Shown here piece after piece: positions 8,984-19,369 of a DNA stretch of 64,000 nucleotides. The notes under the pieces were generated by a model, which was given only the letters and a program-made list of their open reading frames with translations, ran no database searches and had not been told where the DNA came from. The position numbers and the translations under genes were made by a program. How positions within the stretch are numbered: the stretch's first letter is position 1; each line of letters begins with the position of its first letter. Source of the stretch: Palleronia aestuarii (GTDB taxonomy: Bacteria > Pseudomonadota > Alphaproteobacteria > Rhodobacterales > Rhodobacteraceae); assembly GCF_003253995.1 (NCBI RefSeq), contig NZ_QKZL01000009.1:1-64000 (forward strand). The letters are read 5' to 3'.

Positions 8984-9176
8984 TGGATGTCCTTTCGGGA
9001 AGCGCGCACGGATCTCGCCGCACTGCAGCAAAGGCATAGCAGACGAACCCGGCCCCCCGGCAATGCCCGTCGGCGCATACTGGGATTGCATCCCGCGCAT
9101 GATGACGCGCGCAGGCTGGACCCGGAGGCGGCGATCTGCCACTTCCCATCGCAGACCGGAGATCACGGACGGATCC

Positions 9177-9872
9177 ATGACGCTCTTCGACCGATTGCTG
9201 CTCCTCGGTCCGCTCGACGCGATCGGCGTCGCAGCGCTGTTCATAGGCTGGGCGGCGATCGGGTGGTGGATCGAACGGCCGGAGGCGCGGCACCCGTCGG
9301 TCACCGTCCTGATGATGGGGTACCGGCGCGACTGGATGGTCCAGATGATCACGCGCCAGCCGCGGATCTTCGACGCCGCGATCCTCGCGACGCTGCGGCA
9401 GGGGACGTCGTTCTTCGCGTCCACCTGCGTCATCGCCATCGGCGGCGTGCTGGCCCTCATCGGCAACGCGGAACGGCTCGTGGGGGTCGCCGCAGAGTTG
9501 GGAGAGATCGGCCTGCCGCCCGTCATCTGGCAGATCAAGCTCGCTTTCATCGCCCTCCTCCTCACCAATGCCTTCCTGCGCTTCGTCTGGTCGAACCGGC
9601 TTTTCGGCTATTGCGCGGTCGTCATGGCCGCGGTCCCGAACGCCCATGACGATCCGCGAACGCTGCCGCGGGCGCGCAAGGCGGCGGAGCTCAACATCCG
9701 CGCCGCGTGGAATTTCAATCGCGGATTGAGGGCGATGTATTTCGCGCTGGCCTCGCTCGCCTGGCTCGTCGGGGCCGTCCCGCTGGTCATCGCGACGCTC
9801 GCCACGCTCTGGGTGCTCTGGTCCCGCGAATTCCACTCGAAACCTCGCGAGATTCTGATCGGTTCCGACTGA
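9177..9872 (+). CDS. DUF599 family membrane protein
   Basis: A 231-residue protein with four predicted membrane segments. Features typical of DUF599 are MMGYRRDWM after the first helix, the SFFAST segment, a conserved AAELNIRAAWNFNRGLRAMYF block near residue 170 and a final helix. The family's function is unknown. The frame is open upstream, but the ATG at 9177 directly precedes the first hydrophobic helix. It is divergent from the MFS exporter across 193 bp in which no convincing promoter was found. Confidence 0.85.
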   Translation: MTLFDRLLLLGPLDAIGVAALFIGWAAIGWWIERPEARHPSVTVLMMGYRRDWMVQMITRQPRIFDAAILATLRQGTSFFASTCVIAIGGVLALIGNAERLVGVAAELGEIGLPPVIWQIKLAFIALLLTNAFLRFVWSNRLFGYCAVVMAAVPNAHDDPRTLPRARKAAELNIRAAWNFNRGLRAMYFALASLAWLVGAVPLVIATLATLWVLWSREFHSKPREILIGSD

Positions 9873-9903
9873 CCCGGGAGCCTCGTGGTGGTAATAAGGC
9901 CGG

Positions 9904-10272
9904 GTGAACCTGCCCTTTACCCTGACGGCCGTGATTCTCGGCTGCGCCACCCCGGCCTCAGCCGATCCCGCCGAGATCGTCGATGCCGTCGCACGGCCCG
10001 ATGCCTCCGGCTGGACGATCTCCGTCACAATCCGCCACGCCGATACCGGGTGGGAAGATTTCGCCGACGGATGGCGGGTGGAGCTTGCCGACGGCACGAT
10101 CCTCGCCACGCGCAAGATCCGGCATCCCCATGTCGTCGAACAGCCGTTCACGCGGTCGGAGATGGGGATCGCGATCCCACCGGACGCCGGCTCCGTCCGG
10201 ATCCGGGCGCGGACCTCGCCCGAAGGCTGGGGCGGCCAGACGGTCGAGCTTCGCATCCCCGACCATTCCTAG
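9904..10272 (+). CDS. conserved secreted protein of unknown function
   Basis: A 122-residue protein starting at a GTG preceded by AAGG. The first 20 residues form a signal peptide with likely cleavage after ASA. The mature part is a small beta-rich domain with the motif HPHVVEQPFTRS, which I recognise from uncharacterised alphaproteobacterial proteins. It lies 31 bases after the DUF599 gene and may share its transcript. No catalytic residues were recognised. Confidence 0.7.
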   Translation: MNLPFTLTAVILGCATPASADPAEIVDAVARPDASGWTISVTIRHADTGWEDFADGWRVELADGTILATRKIRHPHVVEQPFTRSEMGIAIPPDAGSVRIRARTSPEGWGGQTVELRIPDHS

Positions 10273-10293
10273 AGTCTAGATGGCGGGTCCGCC

Positions 10294-12348
10294 CTAGCGG
10301 CGCCCTTCCCTTAGCCAGGCACCGATCGTCAGGGCAGCGGCAAGGATCAACCAGGCCCAGGCCGGCAGGATCGGACGCGCGGTTACGTCGGCCGTGAGGT
10401 AGGCGCCCCTGGGCGTGATCCCGATCCAGCCCCGCCCTGCCGCCGGACGCCCCTCGCGCACCTGCCGCAGATCGGGCAGGCCGTCGGAGATCGTATCGAT
10501 CCCGCCCCGCCGTGCCTCCACCAGCGGCTCGAGCGCTCCACCGCTCGCGACCGTCTCCTCGAATTCGCGCGGCGCGGAGGGACCGAGCGCGATCACCGTC
10601 TCCTCGTCTCCCTCGCTCAGACGGTAGAGCCCGATCTCCGGTCCCGTGAACGCGCCCTGGAACCGCCCCGGGGAGACCTCCTCGAGCGGCACTTCGGTTA
10701 CCGTACCGTCGGGGCCCGTCACCTCCACCGGGGCGACCTCGTCGCCGAGGGTCCTGCGGGTGATCGTTACCTCCTGCCCCTCCGCGCTGGCTTCGAGCGC
10801 CTCCTCCTCGAGTTCGGGCTCCTTCATCATCCAGTGCGCGAGGCGGCGCAGCAGTTCGAGCTGCGGTCCGCCGCCCTCGAAACCGCGCGACCAGAGCCAG
10901 GCGTGGTCCGAGCCCAGAAGTGCCACGCGCCCCTCGCCCACGCGGTCGAGCACCATGAGCGGGCTGTCGTTCACGCCGGTCATCACGACCTGCCCCCGCA
11001 GCGGCTCCAGCTCGATTTGGCGCAGCCACCGGCCCCAATCGGGATCCTCTCCACCGCCGCCCAGACCTTGCGTGACCGGATGCTTGCGGCCGATCTCGCT
11101 CAGGCGCGGCAGGAAGGGCTCCTCGATCACCCGGCTTGTCGGCGCGGCGGGCAGGGCATCGCCCAGGGGAGAGCGGTAGAGCGAGGCCGCGGAAGCGAAA
11201 TCGGGCCCCGCGGCGATGAGCACGGCGCCGCCATCCTCGATATAGGCCCGGACGTTGTCGAGATAGAGCGCGGGCAGGATCCCGCGCCGCTGGTAGCGGT
11301 CGAAGATGATCAGGTCGAACTCTTCGATCTTGTCGAGAAACAGCTCCCGCGTCGGAAAGGCGATGAGAGAAAGCTCGTCCACGGGCACCCCGTCCTGCTT
11401 CTCCGGCGGGCGCAGGATGGTGAAATGAACGAGATCGACAGAGCTGTCGGACTTGAGAAGGTTGCGCCAGGTCCGCTCGCCCGGATGCGGCTCGCCCGAG
11501 ACGAGCAGCACGCGCAGCCGGTCGCGCACGCCGTTGATCTGCACGACGGCCGCGTTGTTGCGGTCGGTAAGCTCTCCCTCGACGGCGGGAACCTCGAACT
11601 GGATCACGTTGCGCCCGGCATGGGGCAGATCCACCGGCAGCTCCAGCTCCTCTCCGACCGGCACGGTGAAACTCTGCGGCTCGCCCCCGTCGACCGCGAT
11701 GGTGATCTCCACCGGGCCCTCCTCGTCCGCGGGCACATCCCCCTGGTTCTCGATCATCAACCGAAGGAGCACGGGCTCGCCCAGGATGGCGAAGGCGGGC
11801 GCGGTGGTGACGACGAGGCGGCGGTCCCAATCCTCGGGCTCACCGGTCATCAGGAGGTGGAGGGGCGCAGGCAGGGACGGCGCCCGCTCGATATCGTGGA
11901 GCCGGCCATCGCTGATGAGGACGGCCCCGGCGAGCCGGGCCTGCGGCTCCTCGGCCATCGCCTCGGCGAGCGCGGTCATCAGGAGGCTGCCCTCGTCGCC
12001 CTCCCCGTCGCCCATGCGGACGATCCGAAGCTCCGTGTTCTCGAGCGCCGCGATCTCGGCCTCGAGCCCCGCGAGCGCGGCTTCCGTCTGCTCGGGCCGT
12101 GTCGAGATCCGCTGGCTCGCGCTCTCGTCGACGATGGCGATCACGATGTCGGACAGCGGTGCGCGGTCCTCCTGACGGAAAGACGGACCCGCGAGCGCGG
12201 CTAGCAGTGCGACGCTGGCGAGCCCCCTGAGCCACCAGCCCGAGAGCCCGCGCCAGAGCGCCAGCCCCGTGGCGATCACCCCGACGACACAGAGCGCCGC
12301 GAGGATCGCAAGGGGCACGAGCGGGTCGAGGATGATGGTTCCGGTCAC
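10294..12348 (-). CDS. large membrane-anchored protein of the MoxR/DUF58 cluster (glutamine amidotransferase-like)
   Basis: A 684-residue protein with two N-terminal membrane helices (about 8-28 and 35-55), a von Willebrand A-like stretch (IVIAIVDESASQ), a beta-rich middle, a flavodoxin/amidotransferase-like segment (about residues 280-390, LRVLLVSGEPHPGERTW) and a C-terminal helix. This architecture accompanies DUF4159 genes in alphaproteobacteria. The classical Cys nucleophile of class I amidotransferases was not seen, so the domain is probably non-catalytic. It starts at a GTG after AGGAG. Last gene of the moxR operon, separated from DUF4159 by 50 bp containing a hairpin. Confidence 0.8.
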   Translation of the reverse strand: MTGTIILDPLVPLAILAALCVVGVIATGLALWRGLSGWWLRGLASVALLAALAGPSFRQEDRAPLSDIVIAIVDESASQRISTRPEQTEAALAGLEAEIAALENTELRIVRMGDGEGDEGSLLMTALAEAMAEEPQARLAGAVLISDGRLHDIERAPSLPAPLHLLMTGEPEDWDRRLVVTTAPAFAILGEPVLLRLMIENQGDVPADEEGPVEITIAVDGGEPQSFTVPVGEELELPVDLPHAGRNVIQFEVPAVEGELTDRNNAAVVQINGVRDRLRVLLVSGEPHPGERTWRNLLKSDSSVDLVHFTILRPPEKQDGVPVDELSLIAFPTRELFLDKIEEFDLIIFDRYQRRGILPALYLDNVRAYIEDGGAVLIAAGPDFASAASLYRSPLGDALPAAPTSRVIEEPFLPRLSEIGRKHPVTQGLGGGGEDPDWGRWLRQIELEPLRGQVVMTGVNDSPLMVLDRVGEGRVALLGSDHAWLWSRGFEGGGPQLELLRRLAHWMMKEPELEEEALEASAEGQEVTITRRTLGDEVAPVEVTGPDGTVTEVPLEEVSPGRFQGAFTGPEIGLYRLSEGDEETVIALGPSAPREFEETVASGGALEPLVEARRGGIDTISDGLPDLRQVREGRPAAGRGWIGITPRGAYLTADVTARPILPAWAWLILAAALTIGAWLREGRR

Positions 12349-12367
12349 GCGAAACTCCTGATGTCAT

Positions 12368-12390
12368 GCCCCGCCTGGTTCCGGCGGGGC
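12368..12390. other. intercistronic hairpin in the moxR operon
   Basis: A perfect 8-bp stem, GCCCCGCC with GGCGGGGC, and a 7-nt loop between the DUF4159 stop and the GTG of the next gene. There is no U-tract, so an mRNA-processing or stability element is more likely than a terminator. Confidence 0.35.
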
Positions 12391-12398
12391 GGTCGGCG

Positions 12399-15179
12399 CT
12401 ACTGCCCGAGCCGGTCGAGCAACGCGGGGACGTGGACCTGGTCCGATTTGTAGTTCCCCGTCAGCACATGCATGACAAGGTTCACCCCGAAGCGCAGCGC
12501 GATCTCACGCTGTCGTTCCCCCGCATAGCCGCGCCCGATCGGAAACATCCGCCCGCCCGCCTCGTCGACGGCCCAAGCGGCAGCCCAGTCGTTGCCGCCG
12601 ATCACGACCGGGGTGACGTTGTCGTTGAGGTTCCGGAACGGCATCCCCTCCATCGCCTGCGCATCGGCGGGCGCCGCCTCGACCCAGACGTCGCGGCTGT
12701 TGTAGCGGCCCGGGAAATCCTGCGTGAGATAGAAGGCGCGGGTGAGCACGTGATCCTCGGGAAGCCTTTCGAGCGGCGGAATGTCGAGCGGTGCGGCCAG
12801 TTCCTGCAGCCGCACCCCCGCGGGAGAGGCACCGCCATAGCTCGTCACGTCCGCGTCGCGCGTGTCGAAGAGGATCATGCCCCCGCTCCTGAGATAGGTA
12901 TCGAGCCGGGCATAGGCCGCGTCAGACGGCGTCGGCTGGTCCGGCGTGACCGGCCAGTAGAGGAACGGGAAGAAGGCGAGCTCGTCGGTCTCGAGATCGA
13001 CGCCGATCGGGTCCGTGGGCTCGACGGAGGTGCGCGCGAAGAGCGTCTGCGACAGGCCGCGCAGCCCCGCTTCCGCGACCCGGTCGACCTCCGCATCGCC
13101 CGTCAGGACATGCGCGAGCACCACGTCCATCGTGGAGGCGAGGGCGAAGGCCTCCTCTTCCGGCGTCGAGGCGCCCGTCGCCCCGTCCTGCGCGCGGGCC
13201 TCGGTGACGGGCAGGAGGAGTGCGAGCGCGAGCAGGGTCGCGACCGCCCGCGCCCCCCGGAGCCGCCCGGCGATGAGCAGCGAGGCGAGTATGTCGATGG
13301 CGAGAAGCACCACGGCCAGGCTCAGGAGCCAGCCTTTCAGATCGCGCTCCGCGGCCACCGCGAAACCCTCGACGGGGATCCGGTCGGGCCAGATCGCGGG
13401 CGCGAGGATCGTCTCGGGTCCGATCACGTTGAGCGCGACGCGGCGATCCTCCCCGGCATAGAGGCCGGGCGGGGTTTCCGCGGAGGGCACGGCCTCGGCC
13501 AGCACCTCGCCCGGAACGCCCGGGAAAGTGCCCGCCTCGTCGATCCGCCCGAACGCATCGAGAACGCTGTCGACGGTCCAGGTCGTGCCCGCGAGTTCCT
13601 CCGCCGTGGGCCGCGCGGGACGCGTCGAGACCGCGAGCCGCTCGAGCATCGACACGAAGAGGCCCGAAAGCGGCAGGTTCGACCATTCCGCGTTCGCGGT
13701 GACGTGAAAGAGGACGACCTGCCCCTGCCCCACGCGTTCACGTGTCACGAGCGGGGTGCCGTCGGCGAGCGAGGCGATGGTGCGGTCGGCAAGCGCCGGA
13801 TCGGGCTCCGCCATCACTTGCGCGGAGACGCTGACGTCCAGTGGCACGGGCAGACCGTAGAATGGCGAGGTCTCCGTGAAGGTCCGCAGCGTCTTGGGTT
13901 CGCCCCAGCTCATCGCGCCGCCAATACTGCGCCCACCCGCCCTCAGGCGGACGGGCATGAGCGGATCGTCCTGGCCCTGCGCCACGTCGCTCGCCGCGAC
14001 GCGCGGACCGGCGAAGCGCAGCAGGAGCCCGCCCGTCTCGACCCAGTCGCGCACCGCCTCGGCCTGCCCCGCGGGCAGCGTCGCGACATCGGCCAGGACG
14101 ATGACGTCGGGATTGGCGAGGAGCACGTCCGACAGCGATCCGTCGATCAGGTCGGCCACTGGCGCCAGCGCCTGTTCGAGGTAATGGGTGGACGAGAGAA
14201 GCTCGAGCCCCTCGCGATCGTCGCGTCCCGCGATAAGGGCGACCTCGCGACGGCGGAGCGCGTCGTCGGTGAGGCTGACGGCGGCGGCCGACCGCATCCC
14301 CTCGATCTCGAACCGGGTGATCCGATTGCGCAGTTCCGGCGGCAGCGACAGCGCCAGGGGGGCCTCGGTCGCGCCGTCCTCGAACGCGATGTCCTGCCGC
14401 GCAAGCTCCCGATCCACCCCGTTCGGGTCGAGCCCGTGGGCGGTGATCGTCAGGTCCGCCAGACCGTCGTCGCGGTCGCGGATCGCCTCGAGCGCGATGG
14501 CGCCGTCCTCGAAGGCGGCCGGGCGGAGACCGCGGATCGGCCGGGGCGACTGGAAGACCCGCACCGTCCCATGTGTCTCGAGCGCCGCGAGCACGTCGTC
14601 GCGCCAGGGATGGTCGAGCCCGTCGGAGAGCCAGATCGTGTCGAACTCCCCGTCGCGCGCATCGGCCCATTCCGCGGCCCCTTCGGGCAGCCAGGCCTGC
14701 GGCGTGAGCCCGGGCAGCTGCGCGATCCAGTCGCCCGCGGCGCGGAACGGCAGGCCGTCTCCGGGCGGATCGGTGAGCGTCACGACGGCCGCGGTCCGGT
14801 CGTCGCGCGCGGCTTCGGCCAGCGCCTCCTCCGCCCGGTCGAGACGCCGCGGCCAGTCCCGCGCATCGGCCCAACCGCCATCCATGAGGACGAGAAGCGG
14901 CCCCGTCCCCGGCTCTCGCGCGTCGGGGTTCAGGACCGGCCCGGCGAAGGCCAGGATTGCCGCGGCGAGCGCGAGACAGCGCAGGAGCAGGAGCCACCAG
15001 GGCGTCCGGTCCGATTGCGCCTCGTCGTCGCGAAGCCCCAGCAGCAATGCCACGCCGGGAAAGCGGCGCCGGATCGGCGCGGGCGGCACGGCGCGCAGGA
15101 TGATCCAGAGGATCGGCAGCGCAATGAGCCCGAGGAGGAGCCAGGGTGCGGTGAAGCCCAAAGGTCCGAGCACCAGCAT
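12399..15179 (-). CDS. BatA-like/DUF4159 domain membrane protein
   Basis: A 926-residue protein. The N-terminus (FTAPWLLLGLIALPILWIILR and a second helix near residue 65-85) is the BatA-type aerotolerance domain, followed by a VWA-like region without a clear metal-ion site. Helices follow near residues 610-660. The C-terminal 210 residues are DUF4159, with the motif FFPFLYWPV and the amidotransferase-like FDTRD. The stop of the upstream DUF58 gene is directly adjacent. The cluster's job is thought to be cell-envelope or complex assembly driven by the MoxR ATPase; this protein probably forms the membrane part. Confidence 0.88.
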   Translation of the reverse strand: MLVLGPLGFTAPWLLLGLIALPILWIILRAVPPAPIRRRFPGVALLLGLRDDEAQSDRTPWWLLLLRCLALAAAILAFAGPVLNPDAREPGTGPLLVLMDGGWADARDWPRRLDRAEEALAEAARDDRTAAVVTLTDPPGDGLPFRAAGDWIAQLPGLTPQAWLPEGAAEWADARDGEFDTIWLSDGLDHPWRDDVLAALETHGTVRVFQSPRPIRGLRPAAFEDGAIALEAIRDRDDGLADLTITAHGLDPNGVDRELARQDIAFEDGATEAPLALSLPPELRNRITRFEIEGMRSAAAVSLTDDALRRREVALIAGRDDREGLELLSSTHYLEQALAPVADLIDGSLSDVLLANPDVIVLADVATLPAGQAEAVRDWVETGGLLLRFAGPRVAASDVAQGQDDPLMPVRLRAGGRSIGGAMSWGEPKTLRTFTETSPFYGLPVPLDVSVSAQVMAEPDPALADRTIASLADGTPLVTRERVGQGQVVLFHVTANAEWSNLPLSGLFVSMLERLAVSTRPARPTAEELAGTTWTVDSVLDAFGRIDEAGTFPGVPGEVLAEAVPSAETPPGLYAGEDRRVALNVIGPETILAPAIWPDRIPVEGFAVAAERDLKGWLLSLAVVLLAIDILASLLIAGRLRGARAVATLLALALLLPVTEARAQDGATGASTPEEEAFALASTMDVVLAHVLTGDAEVDRVAEAGLRGLSQTLFARTSVEPTDPIGVDLETDELAFFPFLYWPVTPDQPTPSDAAYARLDTYLRSGGMILFDTRDADVTSYGGASPAGVRLQELAAPLDIPPLERLPEDHVLTRAFYLTQDFPGRYNSRDVWVEAAPADAQAMEGMPFRNLNDNVTPVVIGGNDWAAAWAVDEAGGRMFPIGRGYAGERQREIALRFGVNLVMHVLTGNYKSDQVHVPALLDRLGQ

Positions 15180-16066
15180 CTAGTGATCCCGCTCGAGCGC
15201 GGAATAGCACCAGAGAAGCGCCTGCGTCGCGGCCGTATCGGTATGGTGGACGTGGTACTGCCAGCCGGTGCGCCTCGCGAGATCGGCAAGCTCCGCCTTC
15301 CGCGCGGCGAGCCGGTCGAGATAGCGCGACCTCAGATCGCCGGCCTTCAGCGTCTCGTGCCGCACGGCCCCGCCCATCGATTCGAAGATCGTCCGGCCGT
15401 CGAAGGGGAACGCTTCCTCCTGCGGGTCGAGTACCTGCAAGACGATCCCGCTCACCCCGCGATCGGCCGCGGCGGTGAGCGCGTCCCTCAGGGCCGCGAT
15501 GTCGCCAAGGTAATCCGAAACGAAGACCGCGCGCGACCGTGCGGGCATCTCCCGCGCGTTGGGCGCGCCGTATTCCTCCGTCCCGTACGCGCCGAGCGCC
15601 TGGGCGATGCGCAGAAGCTGCAACTGCCCGGTCCGGGGCGGCAGATCGTGATCCGACAGCCCCACCCGCTCGCCACCGTGGTTGAGAAGGATCGCGAGAG
15701 CCAGCGCCAGCTCGCAGGCTCGATGCCGCTTCTCGGGCACGTTCCGATTGGATGCGAAGGCCATCGACCGCGACAGATCGACCCAGAGCATGACGGATTG
15801 CGCCGCCTGCCATTCCTTCTGGCGCACGAAATGCGCGTCCGACCGGCCCGAGCGGCGCCAGTCGATCGACCGGGATTCGTCGCCCGTCATCACCGGGCGG
15901 TACTGCCAGAACTCGTCGCCTTGCCCCGGGCGCCGCCGTCCGTGGCTGCCGAGAAGAACGGATTGCGCCAGGTGCTGCGCCCCTGCGAGAAGCGGCGGAA
16001 ACGTCTCCGCGAGCGCCTCGGCGCGCGAGCGCAGCTGCGCCGCGTCGCGGGGGGCGGGGGTGACGC

Positions 16067-16070
<4 letters not shown>
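15180..16070 (-). CDS. DUF58 domain protein
   Basis: A 296-residue soluble protein with the DUF58 hallmark DESRSIDWRRSGRSD near residue 65, followed by a VWA-like fold beginning LWVDLSRSM (an incomplete DxSxS metal-site motif). DUF58 proteins are routine partners of MoxR ATPases. The ATG overlaps the moxR stop by 4 bases and the stop directly abuts the DUF4159 start, so the genes are tightly coupled. Confidence 0.92.
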
Positions 16071-17068
<998 letters not shown>

Positions 17069-17155
17069 GACATTGCTCCCGCTCGTGGCTATGTTGACCG
17101 ATATGATGAAGACCTATCCTTCCCGGCACAAATGGCAAAAGGAGGGCCGAGACAA

Positions 17156-17719
17156 ATGACCGTGATGCCCGACGCCCCCCGCCTCGAAGAGAGCGCGCGT
17201 GCCGCGTCGAAAGGCGGTCTGCCGCCGGTCGAGAAATGGGATCCGCCCTTCTGCGGCGATCTCGATATGGAGATCCGGCGCGACGGGACCTGGCATTATC
17301 TCGGCACGCCCATCGGACGGGCGGGGCTCGTGCGGCTCTTCTCCACCATCCTCAAGCGCGAGGGCGACGCCTATTTCCTCGTCACGCCAGTGGAAAAGGT
17401 GGGGATTCGCGTGGAGGACGCGCCCTTCGTCGCCGTCGATTTCGAGCGGAAGGGCGAGGCGCTCGTCTTCGAGACGAACGTGGGCGACCACGTGGAAGCC
17501 GGTCCCGATCACGCCATCCGCGTCGAACGGGATGCGGAGACAGGTGAGCCCTCCCCGTATCTTCACGTTCGCCGCAATCTCGAAGCGCTGATCGACCGCA
17601 AGAGCTTCTACCGTCTCGTCGAGATCGGGGAGACGCGGGAGCACGAGGGGCGCAACTGGTTCGGGCTTTCCTCGTCCGGGTCCTTCTTCCCGATCATTCC
17701 GGCCGACGAACTGCCCTGA
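17156..17719 (+). CDS. DUF1285 family protein
   Basis: A 187-residue soluble protein with the family blocks PPVEKWDPPFCGDLDM, HYLGTPIGR and DRKSFYRLVE. The function of DUF1285 is unknown. The gene commonly flanks moxR in alphaproteobacteria, as here. A strong AAAAGGAGGG lies 10 bases before the ATG at 17156, which fixes the start although the frame is open for nearly 1 kb upstream. Its stop touches the stop of the convergent gene without a gap. Confidence 0.88.
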   Translation: MTVMPDAPRLEESARAASKGGLPPVEKWDPPFCGDLDMEIRRDGTWHYLGTPIGRAGLVRLFSTILKREGDAYFLVTPVEKVGIRVEDAPFVAVDFERKGEALVFETNVGDHVEAGPDHAIRVERDAETGEPSPYLHVRRNLEALIDRKSFYRLVEIGETREHEGRNWFGLSSSGSFFPIIPADELP

Positions 17720-18370
17720 TCACCGCGGGTCCGAGGCCGTCTTCAGGTTGCCGGCTTCCTCGCGGAGCGATTTCTCAAGGACTTCGCGCAAGCGCCGCCT
17801 GTCGCGCCGCCGCGTGATCTGTTCAGTCAGGGCCATGTTGGGGACGAACCGCCTGTCGCCATCGGCCCACCCCACGATGAAGCGGCGCCGGCCGGCGACG
17901 AGCAGCATCGAATGGCCCGATCCGCAGAGCACCGTGAGATCCATCCGGTCGACCCGATCGATCTCGTCGTCACGTCCGACATGACGGAGCGCCCGTTCGA
18001 GGATCTGGTCGAAACTGCCGATATCCACGAACTCGCCGCTCCCGATCGGCCCCTGGTTGGTGCCCTCGGACGGCCTGGAAAGGGTGGTCTTGTCGACTTC
18101 CTCCCGGTCCGTGACGAAGGCCCGAAACGTCTCGTCGCCGATCCGCAGGTCCGCGATGACGGAGGTGAGGTAGATCGGCTCCCCGCCCATGTTGCAGACA
18201 AGGCATTGCGCCCCCGTCCCCACCCCCGCACCGCGGTTGATGAGGACGAGCGGGCGCCGCTGCCGGATGTAGCCCAAGACGAAGACCTGCAGGTAGGCGA
18301 TCCAGATGACCGCCATCACTGCCTGCAGGACGATCCCGATCCATGCCTCGTTCTCGACCACCCATTCCAT
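17720..18370 (-). CDS. single-pass membrane protein of unknown function
   Basis: A 216-residue protein with one N-terminal membrane helix (about residues 10-33), then a soluble domain of about 150 residues rich in beta-strand-like sequence (CLVCNMGGEPIYLTSV) and a basic C-terminal helix from residue 180 (RRRDRRRLREVL). I do not recognise a named family. It lies 18 bp downstream of the peroxiredoxin-like gene on the same strand and could be co-transcribed. Confidence 0.65.
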   Translation of the reverse strand: MEWVVENEAWIGIVLQAVMAVIWIAYLQVFVLGYIRQRRPLVLINRGAGVGTGAQCLVCNMGGEPIYLTSVIADLRIGDETFRAFVTDREEVDKTTLSRPSEGTNQGPIGSGEFVDIGSFDQILERALRHVGRDDEIDRVDRMDLTVLCGSGHSMLLVAGRRRFIVGWADGDRRFVPNMALTEQITRRRDRRRLREVLEKSLREEAGNLKTASDPR

Positions 18371-18388
18371 CGACGCGGCGCCCTTCCC

Positions 18389-18940
18389 TCAGGCGGCCTT
18401 CGTGCCGCGGGCGGGATAATCCTTCTCCGCGACGGTGTCGGCCGATTTCAGGAGCAGGCCGAGATCGGGACGCGCGAAGGGCATGTTGGCGATGTTGGAG
18501 AGATAGAGCCGCCCGTCCGGCCGGACCCAGAACACGGCCGGTTCCGCGAACGTGTCCGTCTCGCTCTCCTGGATCGAGGACGAGAGATAGAGACCCCAGG
18601 CCTTCGCCTGCTCCTCGCTCAGATCAAACCCCATCGGGATGTTGTCGAGGCCCCAATCGTCATACGCTTTCTGCGCTTTCTCCTTGCCGTCCATCGAGAT
18701 CGTGATGACCGAGAAGCCCTTGGCGACGAAATCGTCGAAATGCGATTTCAGCTCCTGCAGGTAGCTCTTGCAGATCGGGCAATGCAGACCGCGATAGACC
18801 ACGATCATCGTGAAAGCGTCGGGGCTCTGCGTCGAGAGTTCCCAATCGGTCCCGATGATGAGGGGGACCTTGAGGTCGGGTGCGGTTTCGTCGGGCATCG
18901 GCGTCGTGGGCATCTGCGGTCCATTCCTGGCTGCTTCCAT
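18389..18940 (-). CDS. peroxiredoxin-like (AhpC/TSA) family protein
   Basis: A 183-residue thioredoxin-fold protein. The active-site region is YRGLHCPICKSY, a CxxC where a classical peroxiredoxin would have a single peroxidatic cysteine in a TxxC context, so it belongs to the peroxiredoxin-like/redoxin group. It probably reduces peroxides or disulfides in the cytosol; there is no signal peptide. The ATG at 18940 follows GAAGG; a TTG one codon upstream and an ATG at 18913 are alternatives. Confidence 0.85.
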   Translation of the reverse strand: MEAARNGPQMPTTPMPDETAPDLKVPLIIGTDWELSTQSPDAFTMIVVYRGLHCPICKSYLQELKSHFDDFVAKGFSVITISMDGKEKAQKAYDDWGLDNIPMGFDLSEEQAKAWGLYLSSSIQESETDTFAEPAVFWVRPDGRLYLSNIANMPFARPDLGLLLKSADTVAEKDYPARGTKAA

Positions 18941-19123
18941 CAAATCTGACCTTCAGCGCACCGGACGCGTCCTTGTTCCCCGACCGCGCGCTCCGGTCGC
19001 ACGGGATCGACAGGACAGGTTATCCATCACCATGCGTGATGCGATCATCGCCAAACATTCGTTTTCAAAATAACCGGCTCTCACCTAGATCGCGATCAGA
19101 CATACATCCGATCGGAGATCGCC

Positions 19124-19345
19124 ATGACCTACGCCGACACGTTCCATCCAACCCCCACCGCGCCGCGGAAGTCCGCCTTCGAAGGACGGGGCGACCTCAT
19201 CCGCGTCGCCCTGATCCTGATGCTGTTTCTGAACGTCAGCCTCGCCGTCATGCTCGCCGCCCGCGCGCCCGGGTCCGACTGGCAGGCGACGCCTGCCCCG
19301 GCCGTGCAATGGCACGGCAATTCGACCGGCGCGCCGTCGCGCTAG
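19124..19345 (+). CDS. small single-pass membrane protein
   Basis: A 73-residue protein with a hydrophilic N-terminus, one membrane helix (about residues 26-46, LIRVALILMLFLNVSLAVML) and a short Pro/Gly-rich tail. GGAG lies 8 bases before the ATG. The frame follows GC-rich codon use and the helix is well formed, so it is probably real, but no family was recognised. Convergent with polA. Confidence 0.55.
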   Translation: MTYADTFHPTPTAPRKSAFEGRGDLIRVALILMLFLNVSLAVMLAARAPGSDWQATPAPAVQWHGNSTGAPSR

Positions 19346-19369
19346 GCCCGGGGGCCGGGGCGCGCGCGG